This document shows, one piece after another, positions 32,650-44,245 of a stretch of DNA of 64,000 nucleotides. The notes under the pieces are model-generated. The model was not told the DNA's origin, searched no databases, and saw nothing but the letters and a program-made list of their open reading frames with translations. The DNA is taken from the NCBI RefSeq assembly GCF_019059575.1, contig NW_024881703.1, forward strand, positions 668,501 through 732,500. Direction: 5' to 3'. The first letter of the stretch is position 1, and every line of letters starts with the position of its first letter. Both the position numbers and the translations under genes were made by a program. The DNA is from Amphibalanus amphitrite (Eukaryota > Arthropoda > Thecostraca > Balanomorpha > Balanidae).

Positions 32650-32823
32650 GCATATCAAATTAGTTTGAGACTTGCTCAGAAGGTTGCTTCAAGCCTGGCA
32701 TATCACACCCCAGAAAATATGCAACCAACCACCAGGCATCAATGCATAGGTATCAAATTAGTTTGAGACCTGCTCAGAAGGTTGCTTCAAGCCTGGCATA
32801 TCACACCCCAGAAAATATGCAAG
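32650..32823 (+). repeat. Two-copy direct repeat, about 99-bp period
   Basis: TATCAAATTAGTTTGAGAC through CCCCAGAAAATATGCAA occurs at about 32652-32723 and again at about 32751-32822, with one difference (CTTGCTC versus CCTGCTC). It lies in element M; no function seen. Confidence 0.85.
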
Positions 32824-33055
32824 GTAAGAAAGAAGCAATATTTTTAACTATCAGGACAATCACTGTTTGACAGTTCATAAACTTCACTTCAGTTTCAACT
32901 TTCATTTTATAGCACTTTTATCTCAGTTTCATTTCCATAACATTGATAATGAAAAGTACCGGGGTCTGCTGTTCTGTCCCACTACCATGATTCAAGTTCA
33001 GGATTTGGCGGCATTAGATGTCTATACTGCTTCTATTCTGGTTTGCTGTGTATAT

Positions 33056-33564
33056 CAGTCGGGGAAACTATGGTAAAATCTGCTATTTTTAGCAGTCTGC
33101 TATTTTTAACAGAAATCTGCCAAAATGGGTACGCATGTGACGTCATCATACCCAAATATAGTAGATTTGGGTACGGCCTCATACAAAAGCAGATCTGCAC
33201 CCTAATTGAAGCAAATGCGCATCAAATGCCTGGCAGGTTCATGATTAGAATAGTGCTGAGAATGTCCTCTAATATTTTTGTTCAGATCCGACTATTTTAA
33301 AATAATGAATTTGAAAATAGTCTGATCTGAACAAAAATAGCAGAAATCACTCTCAGCACTATTCTCATCATGAATACAGAATATGCCAGGCATTTGATGC
33401 GCATTTGCTTCAATTAGGGTGTAGATCTGCTTTTGTATGGGGCCGTACCCAAATCTGCTATATTTGGGTACGATGACGTCACATGCGTACCCATTTTTAG
33501 CAGATTTCTGTGAAAAATAGCAGACTGCTAAAAATAGCAGATTTTACCATAGTTTCCCCGACTG
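33056..33564. mobile_element. 509-bp foldback element
   Basis: Arms of about 245 bp are near-perfect inverts, from CAGTCGGGGAAACTATGG at the left to CCATAGTTTCCCCGACTG at the right. The loop is about 15 bp near 33303. ATAT flanks both sides. The arms repeat the words AATAGCAGA and CTGCTATTTTTAGC, and each carries a TGACGTCA. Almost the whole element would form one hairpin. A transposase is absent. Confidence 0.85.
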
Positions 33565-33984
33565 ATATCTTCTGTTTGTGTAGGTACCTACCCATCTTGC
33601 AAGGGCTTGTGTAGGCATGCTTCATGAGCTTGAGAATCTATAGCCCATTGCAATGTGCTTTTACTTACCTACTTAAGATGCACGGAAAATTTTGAGAGGC
33701 CCAAGGCCTGTAGTGTCCGCTCCAGTGGAGTTCGTGTTTGACAGTGTTACTGTTCGTATGGTAGGGGCGGGGTGAAGTGGAGGTGTCTTTTGTCTATATG
33801 TTTTAACCAAAAACAACTTATCATATACTATTTGATTGCATTTCATTAAAAGTATCCACGGCCGGCGGACGGCTGGCTGCCCACAGTTTGCCACGGCTGT
33901 GAGCGGCTGTGGCTGTGGAGCCACCGGCCACGGCTGTGGGGCGGCTAGGCTGTGGAAAATTGCAGCTGTGCAGAACTCTACTTG

Positions 33985-34390
33985 ATACCTGCCATGCAAT
34001 GTTTCAATTTCAATATGCAATATGCAATGATGCATGCCATTATGAATGATAAAATACATCATTGACAAATGAGTGAATAATGTCCAGAGTCCATGCGATT
34101 ATTTCGGGGACTGGGCCCAGTTAACTCTTAGATTATGACAATTAACATTAGATTATGACAATTGACACTAGTTTTTTGAAGCATTGCAAATTCCAGTAAA
34201 AAACGGCCATGAACAAAAAAAAAACACATGCTTGCTTGTCTGCAAATGGCCTAGCACAAAGAGCTTAGGAAGCGCCATATAGACAGCTACAGGTTTGTTG
34301 CATAATATCCATGAATAAAAAGATGCTAAATGAGGGCACAAACCCAACAACTCACCGGCAACCTGACTGAGAACGAAAGAAAATTACGAT
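33985..34390. other. Unassigned stretch
   Basis: AT-rich DNA between elements M and the MITE at 34401. A short duplication (TTAGATTATGACAATT, twice near 34130-34165) is the only feature seen. No gene-like frame. Confidence 0.5.
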
Positions 34391-34400
34391 GCGCGACACT

Positions 34401-34554
34401 GGACGCTGGTGAAAACAGGGCGCCGGAGGGCATATTAGTCACGTGACATTTGGAGCTTCTCCCCCTTTGTGGGCCTTTTACATGCCAAACGTCACGTGTA
34501 AATTTCACGAACCTTGATCAAATCGCCCCAGGCGCCCTGTTTTCACCGTCGTCC
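34401..34554. mobile_element. 154-bp MITE with 8-bp target duplication GCGACACT
   Basis: GCGACACT is found at 34393-34400 and 34555-34562. The tips are GGACGCTGGTGAAAACAGGG and CCCTGTTTTCACCGTCGTCC, inverted with two mismatches. An 8-bp duplication suggests hAT type, though the GG tip is unusual. Confidence 0.82.
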
Positions 34555-34975
34555 GCGACACTTCCCACAAATCTGAGTTGGAAGTTGGATGACATTGATC
34601 ACACCAGCCTAGATTTGTGTTCTGAATAAATACCTTACCTTACCTTACCTTATCGGTTATCGGGTAATAAGGCCACTAGGCCTGGTGGTCCCGCTCCAAT
34701 CGAGCATGTGTGATAAGGTAAGAACGAGGCTCTTAATGGTAGGGAATCGGGATGTTGTGCATCTCGTTCGCCCAGTGTCGGTCCAGTCGAGCCTTGAACT
34801 GCGCAACCGATGTGGCTGACACTACTGTGGACGGCAGGGCGTTCCAGTCGTTGACGACTCTTGTGCTGAGGGCGTTTCTTCGTGTCAGGGTATTCGCTCT
34901 GGGCTTGAGCAGTTTCCACTGGTGGCCTCTTGTTTGGTTTGAGGTGTTATTGTGCAGGAACTGGTCGGACTCGAC

Positions 34976-35276
34976 CAGGGCTGCGGAGTCGATGGATTTT
35001 CGGCGACTCCGACTCCGACTCCGACTCCGGCTTTCAAAAACCAGCTCCGACTCCGACTCCGACTCCGGGCAGAATTGTCGACTCCGACCGACTCCAACTC
35101 CCGACTCCGACTCCGCAGACCTAGCAGGGCTGCGGAGTCGACAGATTTTCGGTGACTCCGACTCCGACTCCGGCCCGGGTTTCTAAAATCGACTCCGACT
35201 CCGACTCCGACTCCGGTCACAACTGTCGACTCCGACCGACTCCGACTCCGACTCCGACTCCGACTCCGCAGCCCTG
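34976..35276. mobile_element. hAT-type MITE V, GGAGTC-rich, TSD GACTCGAC
   Basis: GACTCGAC is duplicated at 34968-34975 and 35277-35284. The tips CAGGGCTGCGGAGTCG and CGACTCCGCAGCCCTG are exact inverts. The inside is CGACTC repeats arranged as two half-units that each begin CAGGGCTGCGGAGTCGA (34976 and about 35127), so it may be two copies nested or fused. It interrupts the CR1-like LINE at its C-terminus. Z (61168-61580) has the same kind of tips with a GGAGCC core. Confidence 0.92.
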
Positions 35277-36661
35277 GACTCGACAGCCATTCCGCCGTGC
35301 AGCAGCTGGAAGACGGTGATCATGTCGCCTCTGCGTCGTCGGTAATACAGTGAGGGGAGGCGGAGGTGACGCAGTCGGTCCGGGTACGGGAGATGCCGAA
35401 TGGCCGGAACCATCCGAGTGGCCCTGCGCTGTACTCGTTCCAGTCTCGCCTGGTCTACTCTGCCGAAGGGACCCCAGATCAGGTTCCCATACTCCAGAAA
35501 AGGACGGACCATGGACTTGTAGAGCAGGGGGAGAGTGACCTCGTTAATGGTAGCGAAGGAGCGCTTCACCACATCCAGCATCTGGGAGGCTTTCGCGATG
35601 CCAGCCGCTGTTTGCTGGTGGAATTTCAGGTCCTCGTCGATGATGATGCCCAAGTCCTTTTCCTCCGTAACTTCTTCGATGACAGAGTCGTTCAGGCGGT
35701 AGGTTCTCCTTGGGTTGTCTCTGCCGATGTGCATCACTTTGCATTTGGAGGCATTGAATGGCAGCAGCCACTCGCTCGACCAGCGGACGAGGGCGTCGAT
35801 GTCGGCCTGGAACTCGGCAGGGTCCTCAGTCACGTGGCGGTACAGTTTGGTGTCGTCGGCGAACAGCTTGATGCGGCCGGAGACGTGACCGGGCATGTCG
35901 TTTACACATATGTTAAATAGGATTGGCCCGAGTACAGATCCCTGGGGGATACCGCTGGTCACCGGAGTCCAGTCGGACTTCGCACCTCCGATGACCACCC
36001 TCTGTCGGCGATCGAGCAGGAAGGCGGCGATCCAGTCCAGCAGTTTTCCCCTGATACCGTAGCCATACAGTTTTGTGAGGAGACGTTGGTGCGGGACAGA
36101 ATCAAAGGCCTTGGAAAAGTCCAGGTATGCAACATCAATGGGTTCCCCAGACTCTACCGCCGCACTCCACTCTTCCATCACCTCCAGCAGCTGGGTCGAG
36201 CACGATCTCTTCGGAAGAAACCCGTGTTGTGCCTTGTGGAGGAGCCCTGCATCAGAAAGATGCTGTAGGAGGCGATCGCGGATGATCGATTCCATGACTT
36301 TCGATGGGATAGAGGTGAGACTTACTGGCCGGTAGCTCTCTGGTCTCTGGCGATTCCCCTTCTTGTAGATGGGAGTGATTTCCCCTGTCTTCCAGTCTGG
36401 CGGTAGTCTGCCACAGTCAAGAGACTTTCTGAACAGGACACTGAGTGGGAGGCAAATGACTGAAACTGATTCCCGAAGTACTTTAGGATGCATGGCATCC
36501 GGGCCCGGGGCACTGTTTGGCCTTAGAGAGAGCAGTTTCGCCTTCACCACCTCAGCAGACACTTCGAGGTCTTGTAGCATGGGTCCCTGGAAATCTGGGT
36601 CAAAGTGAGGACAGGAGTGGTTGGCAGGCGTGAATATGCTGCTGAAGTATCTGCTCAGCAA
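35277..36661 (-). CDS. CR1-like LINE reverse transcriptase domain
   Basis: An open frame with a full set of RT motifs: ITPIYKKGNRQRPESYRPVS, motif A YLDFSKAFDSVPHQRL (about residue 187), motif B TSGIPQGSVLGPILF (about 237) and motif C KLFADDTKLYR (about 270). The thumb contains KDLGIIIDEDLKFHQQ and SMVRPFLEYGNLIWGP. The RT copies the element's RNA at a nicked chromosome. The frame runs on into hAT element V, where SESESESES-like codons are not LINE. Beyond V the LINE continues with DQFLHNNTSNQTRGHQWKLL and ends PIPYH. Without V the C-terminus would be in frame. The first ATG is internal because of truncation. Confidence 0.88.
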
Positions 36662-37117
36662 AGCTGATTTTTCCTGGTTGTCGGATGTCAGAGTCCCGTT
36701 GTCATCCCGGAGTTCTTCGATCCTGCTTCTGGTTTTTAGCCTCGAGTTTGAGTATCTCCAGAACTTTTTTGGGTTTTGCTTGGGCTGCGCAACTAACTGG
36801 GTCTCATATTCTTTTCTGAGATGCCTGGTTAGCTTCCTGAGCCTGTTCCTTCATCTTGTGAACCTGGCATGATCGAGGACGTCGCCGGTTTGACGATATT
36901 CGCTCCACAGCTCTTTCTTTTGCTTACGTAGTTGCATAGCTGTCCTGTTCATAAATGCTTGTGGATATTCATAACAATTATGATTAGTGGTTTGCTGCCA
37001 ACGCAAAACGTATGAGCCGCTGCTTGCGCAAATTTAATGCCACCTCTGCAATTCGCTTTTGACTAAGCTGCGCAGGATACGTCTACAAAATTTTCATCTT
37101 TGGACCCGCAGTCAGCT

Positions 37118-37653
37118 GGGCACACCCTGCTCACACCCTAGGGATGAATTTAAAGCTTGGTGGGCTCTAACCTTTTTCATTTACAAAATAGGGGTATGAG
37201 ACAGATACCAACTTATTCTACATTCATTTCTGATTCTACTGCACCAATTTCACCACAAATTATATCCGTCAATGGCTTCTAGAGGACTTACACAAGCTCG
37301 AGGCGTCGGACCTGGCAGAGGTCCAAGATGAGAAAAGCCACCCTGCGCACACCCTAGGGATGAATCTAAAACTCCGCGGGGTTTGGCTTGTTTCATACGC
37401 AAAATAATGTTTTGAGACCAATAGCAAGGTATTCTGCGTTCTTTTCTGATCACATTATATCAATTTCATCACAAATTATTAACGTTATTAGTTTAAAGAG
37501 GCCTTTTAAACTCGAGGCGTCGGGTCGCGCAGAGGTCCAAGATGATTGATACGCCACCCTGGCACACCCTAGGGATGAATCTAAAACTCTGCGGACTTTG
37601 GCTGGTTTCATACGCGAAATGAGGTTATAAGGCCAGTAACGATTTATTTTGCA
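37118..37653 (+). repeat. Tandem repeat, about 215-bp period, continued at 47243-47400
   Basis: CACACCCTAGGGATGAAT recurs at about 37130, 37345 and 37560. Between repeats are shared words such as AATTTCATCACAAATTAT and CTCGAGGCGTCGG. After element J ends at 47242, similar sequence resumes (TCTAGAGGTCTTTAAAACAC, GGCACATCTATAGGGATAAA), so J inserted in the third or fourth unit. No coding. Confidence 0.8.
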
Positions 37654-38501
37654 TTAACCCTCGCCCGCACATGGGGGGGGGGTTGCCACCCCCCCCAGGC
37701 AGTCTTTCTGCTCTGCACTCAACATTTGTAGAGCTAGAAGGCTGATTTTTCGTATAGCTGCTCGTCTATCCTTTCTTGATGTCCACTGAAAATTTCAAGT
37801 TTCTGTGATTTTTGGTTTCGGAGATATGACCTTGTTTTTCAGGTCATGTCATGACCCAAATGGCCAGTTCTCAACATCTTGCGTTTGCCATGGGCCTTGT
37901 GAGCTTTTGACACCCTGATTTCGGCCTTTTTTGCCAGTCTTACCTCCCACCTATCATGGAACATGTTGTTCGACGATGTACAGGGGTCAAGGTCAGGGTC
38001 AAGGTCAACCTAGGTCATCTAAGATAATTGCGTTTTAGGCAAGCTGAATTTACTTTTTGTGAAGTTTTTTGACTGCATTTTTGGTAAAAGCTTCTCAGAT
38101 CATGATTTCATGTGATATGGACCCAAAAACAATCGGTGCACACATCAGTATACACACAGACACACACAGACATACAAACACAAATAATTGACCTTGACCT
38201 AACTTGACCTGAAATGACCTCAGCAGCAAAATTATGGTCGGATACTGTGACAAAGAGGTTCTAGCTGGATTGGCACCAGAAAACAGCATCGTCATCGGTA
38301 TTTGATAAGCAGCGCACTCAGGGGTGGATTTTTTGTTTTTTATTGGGGTTGCACAGCCCTGAAAGGGCGCCCAAAGCGGTACCGAGGGGCGCAATAGTCC
38401 GGAAGTGGGCGCCACCAGGTACGGTCGTAAACTTGGCGTTGGGGGGGGGGGGGAATTGGCAAAGGGCCCCTGTAGACCCTCGCTGGGGGCGGTGTGTTAG
38501 C

Positions 38502-38580
38502 TTAACCCGCGTACCGCGTAGGGGGGCGAATATCCGCCCCTCCCCCTGAAGTTTTTCGTAAGTAGCGGAAAACTTCTGAA
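38502..38580 (+). mobile_element. Left end of a further TTAA-type element (family L)
   Basis: TTAACCCGCGTACCGCGTAG followed by the palindrome GGGCGAATATCCGCCC and AAGTTTTTCG. This matches the layout of a TTAA-element end. No right end (CTACGCGGTACGCGGG) was found, so it is truncated. Confidence 0.6.
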
Positions 38581-38639
38581 ACCAATATGAGACCCTTATT
38601 ATCTTAAATGATCTTAAGCCCGGCTTAAGATCATTTAAG

Positions 38640-39966
38640 GCCAGTATTGAGATTGACCCTCATAAACCGGGTGAGACCTCGCACAGCAGTATGGGTCTTT
38701 GAACTCCAACGTGGGTCTTACGAGACCTGCCTGAGCCATCAGATGCCAGTGCGGGCCCGGGGTCATCAAAGGCCAGTGCGGAGTCGTCAAAGGCCAGTTC
38801 GGAACCTCTGAGGAAGTGTGAGCCCTTGAGGCCAGCGTTGGTCCTTGAGAGGTCAATGTGGGACCCCTTGACTGGTATGGGCCCTAAGAGACATGTGTGG
38901 TGCCAATGCGACCCAAAATAGACACAACTAACGACATGGGGCTCTCAGAGACTAGCAGCGGCCCTTAAAAACCTGTACGGGCCAAACAGATCGACAGGGG
39001 CCCTCCGAGATCGGCAGAGAATAAGAAGATAGCATGAGGCGCCTATGATGGGCAGGCCCGGGCTCTCAAAGACCTAAATGGAACTATCAGAGACCAGGGA
39101 CCCTTGGCAGCAGACATGGGCCCTCAGAAACCGATGTGACCCCGTCCCCGATATGGTAATAGACCTTAATGCCGGCCCGTTGCGACGAGATAACGTCCCT
39201 CAAATTCCGAAATTCCGACATGGGGACCAACAGAGACTGACAGGGAGCCTTGGAGGACGGCATGAAACGCCAAAAGTTCTTCCTTGGACCCCAGAGACTA
39301 AATATGGGACTCTCAGAGTCTGGTGCGGGGCCCTCTGAGGCCTGTTTTGGGCCACCAGGGTCCGGTTCGGTCCATCAGATGCCGGTTATGGCCCTCAAAA
39401 GCCGGTTTGGGACCCTGAGTGGCCACTGGCCAGTACTGGCCCTCAAAAACCAGTTGGTCATCAGAGGCCAGCCCAATATGATCCCTTACAGGCCAGTGTG
39501 GAGCTCTCGGAGGTCAATGTGGGCCCTCAGAGCCCAGTGCGAGGCACCCAAAGTTCAATCTTGAGCCCTCAGCGACCGGAGTGGGTTCATCATAAGATAG
39601 TGTGGGTCCCTCAGAGCAGCCTCAGGGACCAGACTAACCTGGCACCCCAGAGACCATAAAAGGGCCATCAGGGGCGGTGTAGAGACCCCATAGACCGGCT
39701 GGAGCCCATTGAGGCCAGTTTGGGGCCCTCAGAAAAAGAAATGAGGCCATTAGAGGCGTGGACCCCCAGAGACCAGTTTGGGAGCCCTCAAGACCAGTAC
39801 AGGGCTCTCAAAGGCCAGTTTGAGACCCTCAGAGGTCAATGCGGGCTCTTAGTGACCGGCACCCAAAGGTCAGTCCTGAACCCCAGAGACAGAAATGAGG
39901 CCATCAAGAGATCAGTGTGGGGCCCTCAAAGGCCGGTTCGGGGACTCCTGATGCCGCTTTCGGGCC
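38640..39966 (+). repeat. Degenerate minisatellite, GGCCCTCAGAGACCAGT type
   Basis: Units of roughly 22-40 bp built on GGCCCTCAGA followed by GGCCAGTGTGGG or similar, in imperfect tandem. The array is interrupted by hAT element P and resumes at 44594-44720. A related array lies in hAT element Q. Open frames in it are chance. Confidence 0.75.
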
Positions 39967-40261
39967 CTCAAGGGCAGGGACGTAGCCAAGGGGGGGGGCG
40001 GAGGGGGCGCCCGCCCCTCCCTTGGGGTTTCAGGAGGCCCCCCGAAAGGATTCAGGCCAACGTGGGCCGAAGGCCCACGTTGGCCTGAATCCTTTCGGCC
40101 TGAATCCAACGTGGGCCGAAGGCCGGCCAAAATCACGTCGGAGGCGAACGAAATTCACGCGGGAATCTAAAATAAATGACGTCAGAACAATCAGGGCCCT
40201 CTGACCAGCCTGACAAGTGACAGCTAGGGTCCTTCTCATCTCCTGTGAATAACCACTAGTG

Positions 40262-41120
40262 TCTGTGTCTGACCGCTAGGGCCCCTCTGACTCCTCAGTA
40301 GAGAGGAGGCCCTCTGTGGGTAGGAGGCCCTCTGTAGAGAGGAGGCCCCTTAGAGAGGAGACCCTTTGCAGAGAGGAGGCCCTCTGCAAAAAGGAGGCCC
40401 TCTGTAAAAAGAGGCCCTCTGTAGAGAGCAGGCCCTCTGTAAAGAGGAAACCGTCTGAAATCAGAAGGCCCTTTGAAGAGAGGACAGGAGGAGGCCCTCT
40501 GTAGAGAGGAGATCGTCTGAAGAGAGGAGGCCCTCTGTAGAGGAGGACTCCCTCAGTAGAAAGGAGGTCCTCTGTAGGTAGGAGGCCCTCTGTAGAGTGA
40601 AGGCCCTCTGAAGAGAGGAGGCCCTTTGCAGAGATGAGGTCCTCTGTATAGAGGAAGTCCTGTGTAGAGACGAGACTCTTTGAAGAGAGGAGGCCCTATA
40701 TAGATAGGAAGCCCTCTGTAGAGAGGAGGTCCCTGTAGAGACTAGAGAGGAGGCCCCCTGTAGAGAGGATGCCCTCTGTAAAGGAGGCCCTCTGGAGAGA
40801 AAGACACCCTCAGCAGAGAGGAGGCCCTCTGTAGATAAGAGGCAATCTGTAGAGAGGAAGCCCTCTGTAGGTAAGAGAGGCCCTCTGTGGGCAGGAGGCC
40901 CCCGGTAGTCAAAGACAGCGTCGTAGTGGAGGCCCACTGTAAGCATTAAGCAAATTACCTTCTGGCTTCTGGTCCCTGCTACTCTCTATAGAGAGTTCTC
41001 AGTTCTCGTGAGAACAGAACTCAGGAAACTGTACAGAATAGACTCCCAACCGCGTCGCCGCCCACTGTGGGAAGGGACAGGACAGGGGCTCTGTAAGGAG
41101 GAGGTCCTCTGTAAACAGAA
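40262..41120 (+). repeat. Minisatellite GAGGCCCTCTGTAGAGAG
   Basis: About 35 imperfect copies of an 18-22-bp unit. A few more units appear at 44478-44550, close to the right end of P, so the array once filled most of P before H and G2 inserted. The repeated peptide-like frames on either strand (for example QRASSLQRAS) come from the repeat and are not a gene. Confidence 0.85.
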
Positions 41121-41204
41121 GGCCCTATCCTATGTAGACAAAATAGTTGTATAAATGCGCTCAGAGAAATCATGCCGGGTGCCGTCAACGGTTTTGCCGT
41201 CAAC

Positions 41205-41790
41205 GGTTTTACCTGCAGTGGGCAAAAACTGCCAAAATAGCCGATATTTTCGGAAACAAGTTTTCGGCAATAACTTTTGTCTCAAAATTTGCACGAACTT
41301 CCCTTTACCAGCATCGTGTTCCTCTCGTCAAGACGTGTGGAATGAACTATCAATTGACCTTGAAAGGTCAACTTGAAAATTTGGTCTCAGGTCAAAGTCA
41401 TGACCTGACCGATAAGGGCTAAGTTCCATATCAGTCCATCCGTATCGTCGAGCCAAACACAACTAAGCTGTTTTCATAGCTCTAGCATGACTCTATCAAA
41501 AGTTATTCACGAAAAACAGTCAGATACCATTGGTGACCTGAGATGACCTCAGGGTTATACAAAGGGGTCACGGCCACGGGTGCCATTTTCATGTTCAGTG
41601 TTTTCAAAGATGCTAGTAATTCAGTGTTTTAGAGTGTTGATAATGACTTTCGTCTAAAAAGCGACTTTCAATTTTAGTTCGCAAAATTGACCTGACCTTA
41701 TGTCATCGATATCAAAATTCCAAGACATACATTTTGTGCATTTTGTCGCTCTTGTGCTTGTGCTTTTCGAGGTCTGACGGGGGCCAAAAA
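41205..41790 (+). mobile_element. Family F partial copy (F2)
   Basis: It follows F1 from GGGCAAAAACTCCAAAAATAG onwards, through CATCGTGTTCCTCTCGTC (about 41311) and the AGGTCA cluster, to about 41760. Both ends are lost. At 41785-41812 there is a small hairpin GGGGGCC-AAAAA-GGCCCCC. Confidence 0.75.
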
Positions 41791-41857
41791 GGCCCCCGCC
41801 TGATTTTTCAGAGCCCGCCCGGAATACGGTTAAGCGCTTGAACGATGTACAACGGTA

Positions 41858-43045
41858 TTAACCCGCGCGGGGCTGGGGGGGGGGGGTAAATTTTACCCCC
41901 CCTCGCGAATTTTTGCGATATCTCAAAAACGGCGGCGCGCAGCGCCGCCAAACTTTCAGTACCTTTTCTTACATCAATTTGACACCTTCCCTGAAAATTT
42001 GAGCGAAATCCGTCGGAAAATTTTTGAGAAATTGACGTTTTAGTGACGTCATGTTCGCCATTTTCGCCTCAAAAACGGCAAAAGTTCAAACGCCGCTAAC
42101 ATCTTCATTTTTAAAGGAATCAAGACGTAACAAAAAAGGTTATACGTAATTTTACTTTGTCTATCAAATGGCTATCTCGGTTTTTTGAAAATTTTGGATT
42201 TTGGCCTAAATTTTTTCAAAAAACTGATTTTTTTGGGAAAATCATTATAAAATCCAAAATTTTGAGTCTATCGAAAAAACCGGAATATATGTCTGAGAAG
42301 TGGTCTATGCGCACCTACATACCAAATTTTAGAAGAATCGGTTCAAAAATGTGGGAGTTATTCAAAATTTTATGACGTCACGACACACAAAAATTTTGAA
42401 AAATGACTTTTTTGGAAGTTCTAGACCTCGTACGGAAACAAAAATAGCACCATTCGATTCGCCGTGAAAAACTGCATCAGATAGACACCTTTTTAGGCCT
42501 TAACAACCAACTTCAAAATTTGACCTCACTTGACCTGACCTTGACCTGACCTCGACCTGAAATTCATCCAGAGGTGGTCCATATCACTTATTGAGTGTGC
42601 CTATTGAATTCTATGAGTAAAATGACCCATAAAACATGTGTCGCACATGCCCTTTTCTATATTTTGTTTTTTGGTGACCTGACCTGACCTGACCTGACCT
42701 TGACCTTGACCTCTGAATGATATTGTATGCAACTAATATTGTCTTGGTAGCCTAAGAACACGTTTTGGGCGATCAGTCTCAGTCCATGACTCCATTCTTC
42801 GGCAACTACGGTGCAAGGCCGATACTGTAGAAACTTGCAATTTGTACCCTTGACCTGACCTTGACCTTGACCTCAAACTTTAAATTAAGTACATGTTTTT
42901 AGTAGTTCGTGATGAGAGCTTTCGATTGGCGTTTGAATTTTCCAAATCGGACCATTAGTTCGGGAGATAACAGGGGGGGGTAAAATTTACCCCCCCCCCC
43001 CAGCCCCGCGCGTTCGGCTGGAGACCCCAGCCCCGCGCGGGTTAA
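41858..43045 (+). mobile_element. TTAA-type element, family H
   Basis: TTAA-CCCGCGCGGGGCTGGG and CCCAGCCCCGCGCGGG-TTAA, 1,188 bp. Palindrome GGGGGTAAATTTTACCCCC at the left. Subterminal AACGGCGGCGCGCAGCGCCGCC at 41929-41950. The core is GCACCATTCGATTCGCC (about 42447). There are long runs of TGACC repeats, such as GACCTGACCTGACCTGACC (about 42676-42694). The right end again has a partial inner tip. It sits 16 bp from G2. Confidence 0.9.
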
Positions 43046-43061
43046 TACACCGTTAATATTA

Positions 43062-44245
43062 TTAACCCGCGCCCCACTGGGGGGGGGGCTATTTATAGCC
43101 CCCCCTCCCGTTTTTCTGCAATAACTTCCAAACCGCTTGACGTATCGACGCCAAACTTTCAGTACCTTCGGCTGCATCAATTTGACACCTTGTGTCAAAA
43201 TTTGAACTTCGTATCTATTATAGGTCAGCCGAAAATGACGTCAGAGTGACGTCATGTTCGGCCGATTTCGACGCAAAACATTGAACCACGGCAATCGCTC
43301 CCAAGAGCTCAGTTTTTAAGCTAGATCCAATTTCTTTGCATGAGAGGACTCAAAATAGACTGCGCTATCAAACTGCTATCTCGGATTTTCGAAATTTTGA
43401 AAATTTCGAAAATTTTATATAATAAAATTCAAAATTTATATTTTAACATTTTTTTCAAAAACTTTTTGACTTTTCGAAAAAACCGGAATATATGTGATAG
43501 AACGCATTATTATGACTAACTCTAGCAAGTTTTAGCTAAATATCTTCAAAAATGGCCAAGTTATACGCATTATTGCAAAAAATTAACAATTATTTATTTT
43601 TCAAATCAATTTTTCAGCACGAATTTGACATCGTACGCCAATATAAATAGCACCATCGTGTTCCTGAGCTCAAACTGCATCCAATAGACACCTTTTATGT
43701 TGAAAAATTTTAACTTCAAAATTTGACCTTTTTTGACCTGAAAGTGACCTGACCTGAGCTAAATTTGACTCAAAATGACCTCGAATGACACAGACGACAT
43801 CAAATTCGAAATGTTTGGCCTAAATGGACCATAAAACATGTGTCACGTGACCGACGGATGATATAATATTTTCGTGACCTGTGATGACCTGACCTTGACC
43901 TGAAAATCAAAGTACAAGTTTGGTACCCTCAGAGTATCTAGAGCATCTGTTCACGAGTGTGTGAACCAAAAATGAGCCTGATCTGACTTGTAAGACGGCG
44001 GCCAGAGCCCAAAACGTGAAGAAGCCAAAATGCTAATAATTTTTACTTTGACCTGACCTGTGACGTCATCGGTGACCTCGAGGTCAATGAAATTAGGTTT
44101 CGCTCGACAGTTTTTCCGGGGCTATCAGACGCCGTTTGAATTTTGACGATCGGCCCAGTAGTTTCGGAGTTAGGAGGGGGGGCTATGAATAGCCCCCCCC
44201 CCAGTAGGGCGTGTTATACGCAGACCCCAGTGGGGCGCGGGTTAA
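43062..44245 (+). mobile_element. TTAA-type element, family G, copy 2 (G2)
   Basis: The same tips and layout as G1 with TTAA on both sides; 1,184 bp. Aligned by eye with G1 it differs by scattered substitutions and a few small indels in A/T and G runs. This makes the G pair the best in the window for dating. Confidence 0.92.

Larger units (their letters stand above)
29890..33980. mobile_element. hAT-type element M, with nested insertions
   Basis: CTTGAAAC (29882-29889) and CTTGATAC (33981-33988) form an 8-bp duplication with one mismatch. Tips are TAGAGGTCTGCACC and GTGCAGAACTCTA, imperfect inverted repeats. Behind them both ends carry GGCTGTGGCCACGGCTGTG-like repeats. Inside lie a CR1-like LINE fragment and three small repeats. 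No hAT transposase was recognised, so M would be non-autonomous or its core was replaced. The tips are imperfect, so the call is less firm than for K, P and Q. Confidence 0.6.
34640..36970 (-). mobile_element. CR1-like LINE, 5'-truncated, with (AAGGT)n 3' end
   Basis: Minus-strand order: LRKQKKELWSEYR at about 36930, RT, thumb, and a C-terminal block ending at a stop near 34722. After the stop about 80 bp of 3' UTR end in GGTAAGGTAAGGTAAGG (about 34630-34650). Simple-repeat 3' ends are common in this LINE type. The hAT-type element V (34976-35276) interrupts the last part of the gene. A stop near 36855 breaks the upstream frame. Confidence 0.85.

Noticed and set aside
40461..40946. 161-codon repeat protein on the minus strand
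   Set aside because: It is a translation of the GAGGCCCTCTGTAGAGAG minisatellite. The unit length varies, so the frame is kept only by chance.
42676..42715. GACCT tandem run as a telomere-like repeat
   Set aside because: Only a few units, and the same words are scattered through all TTAA elements; it is internal element sequence.
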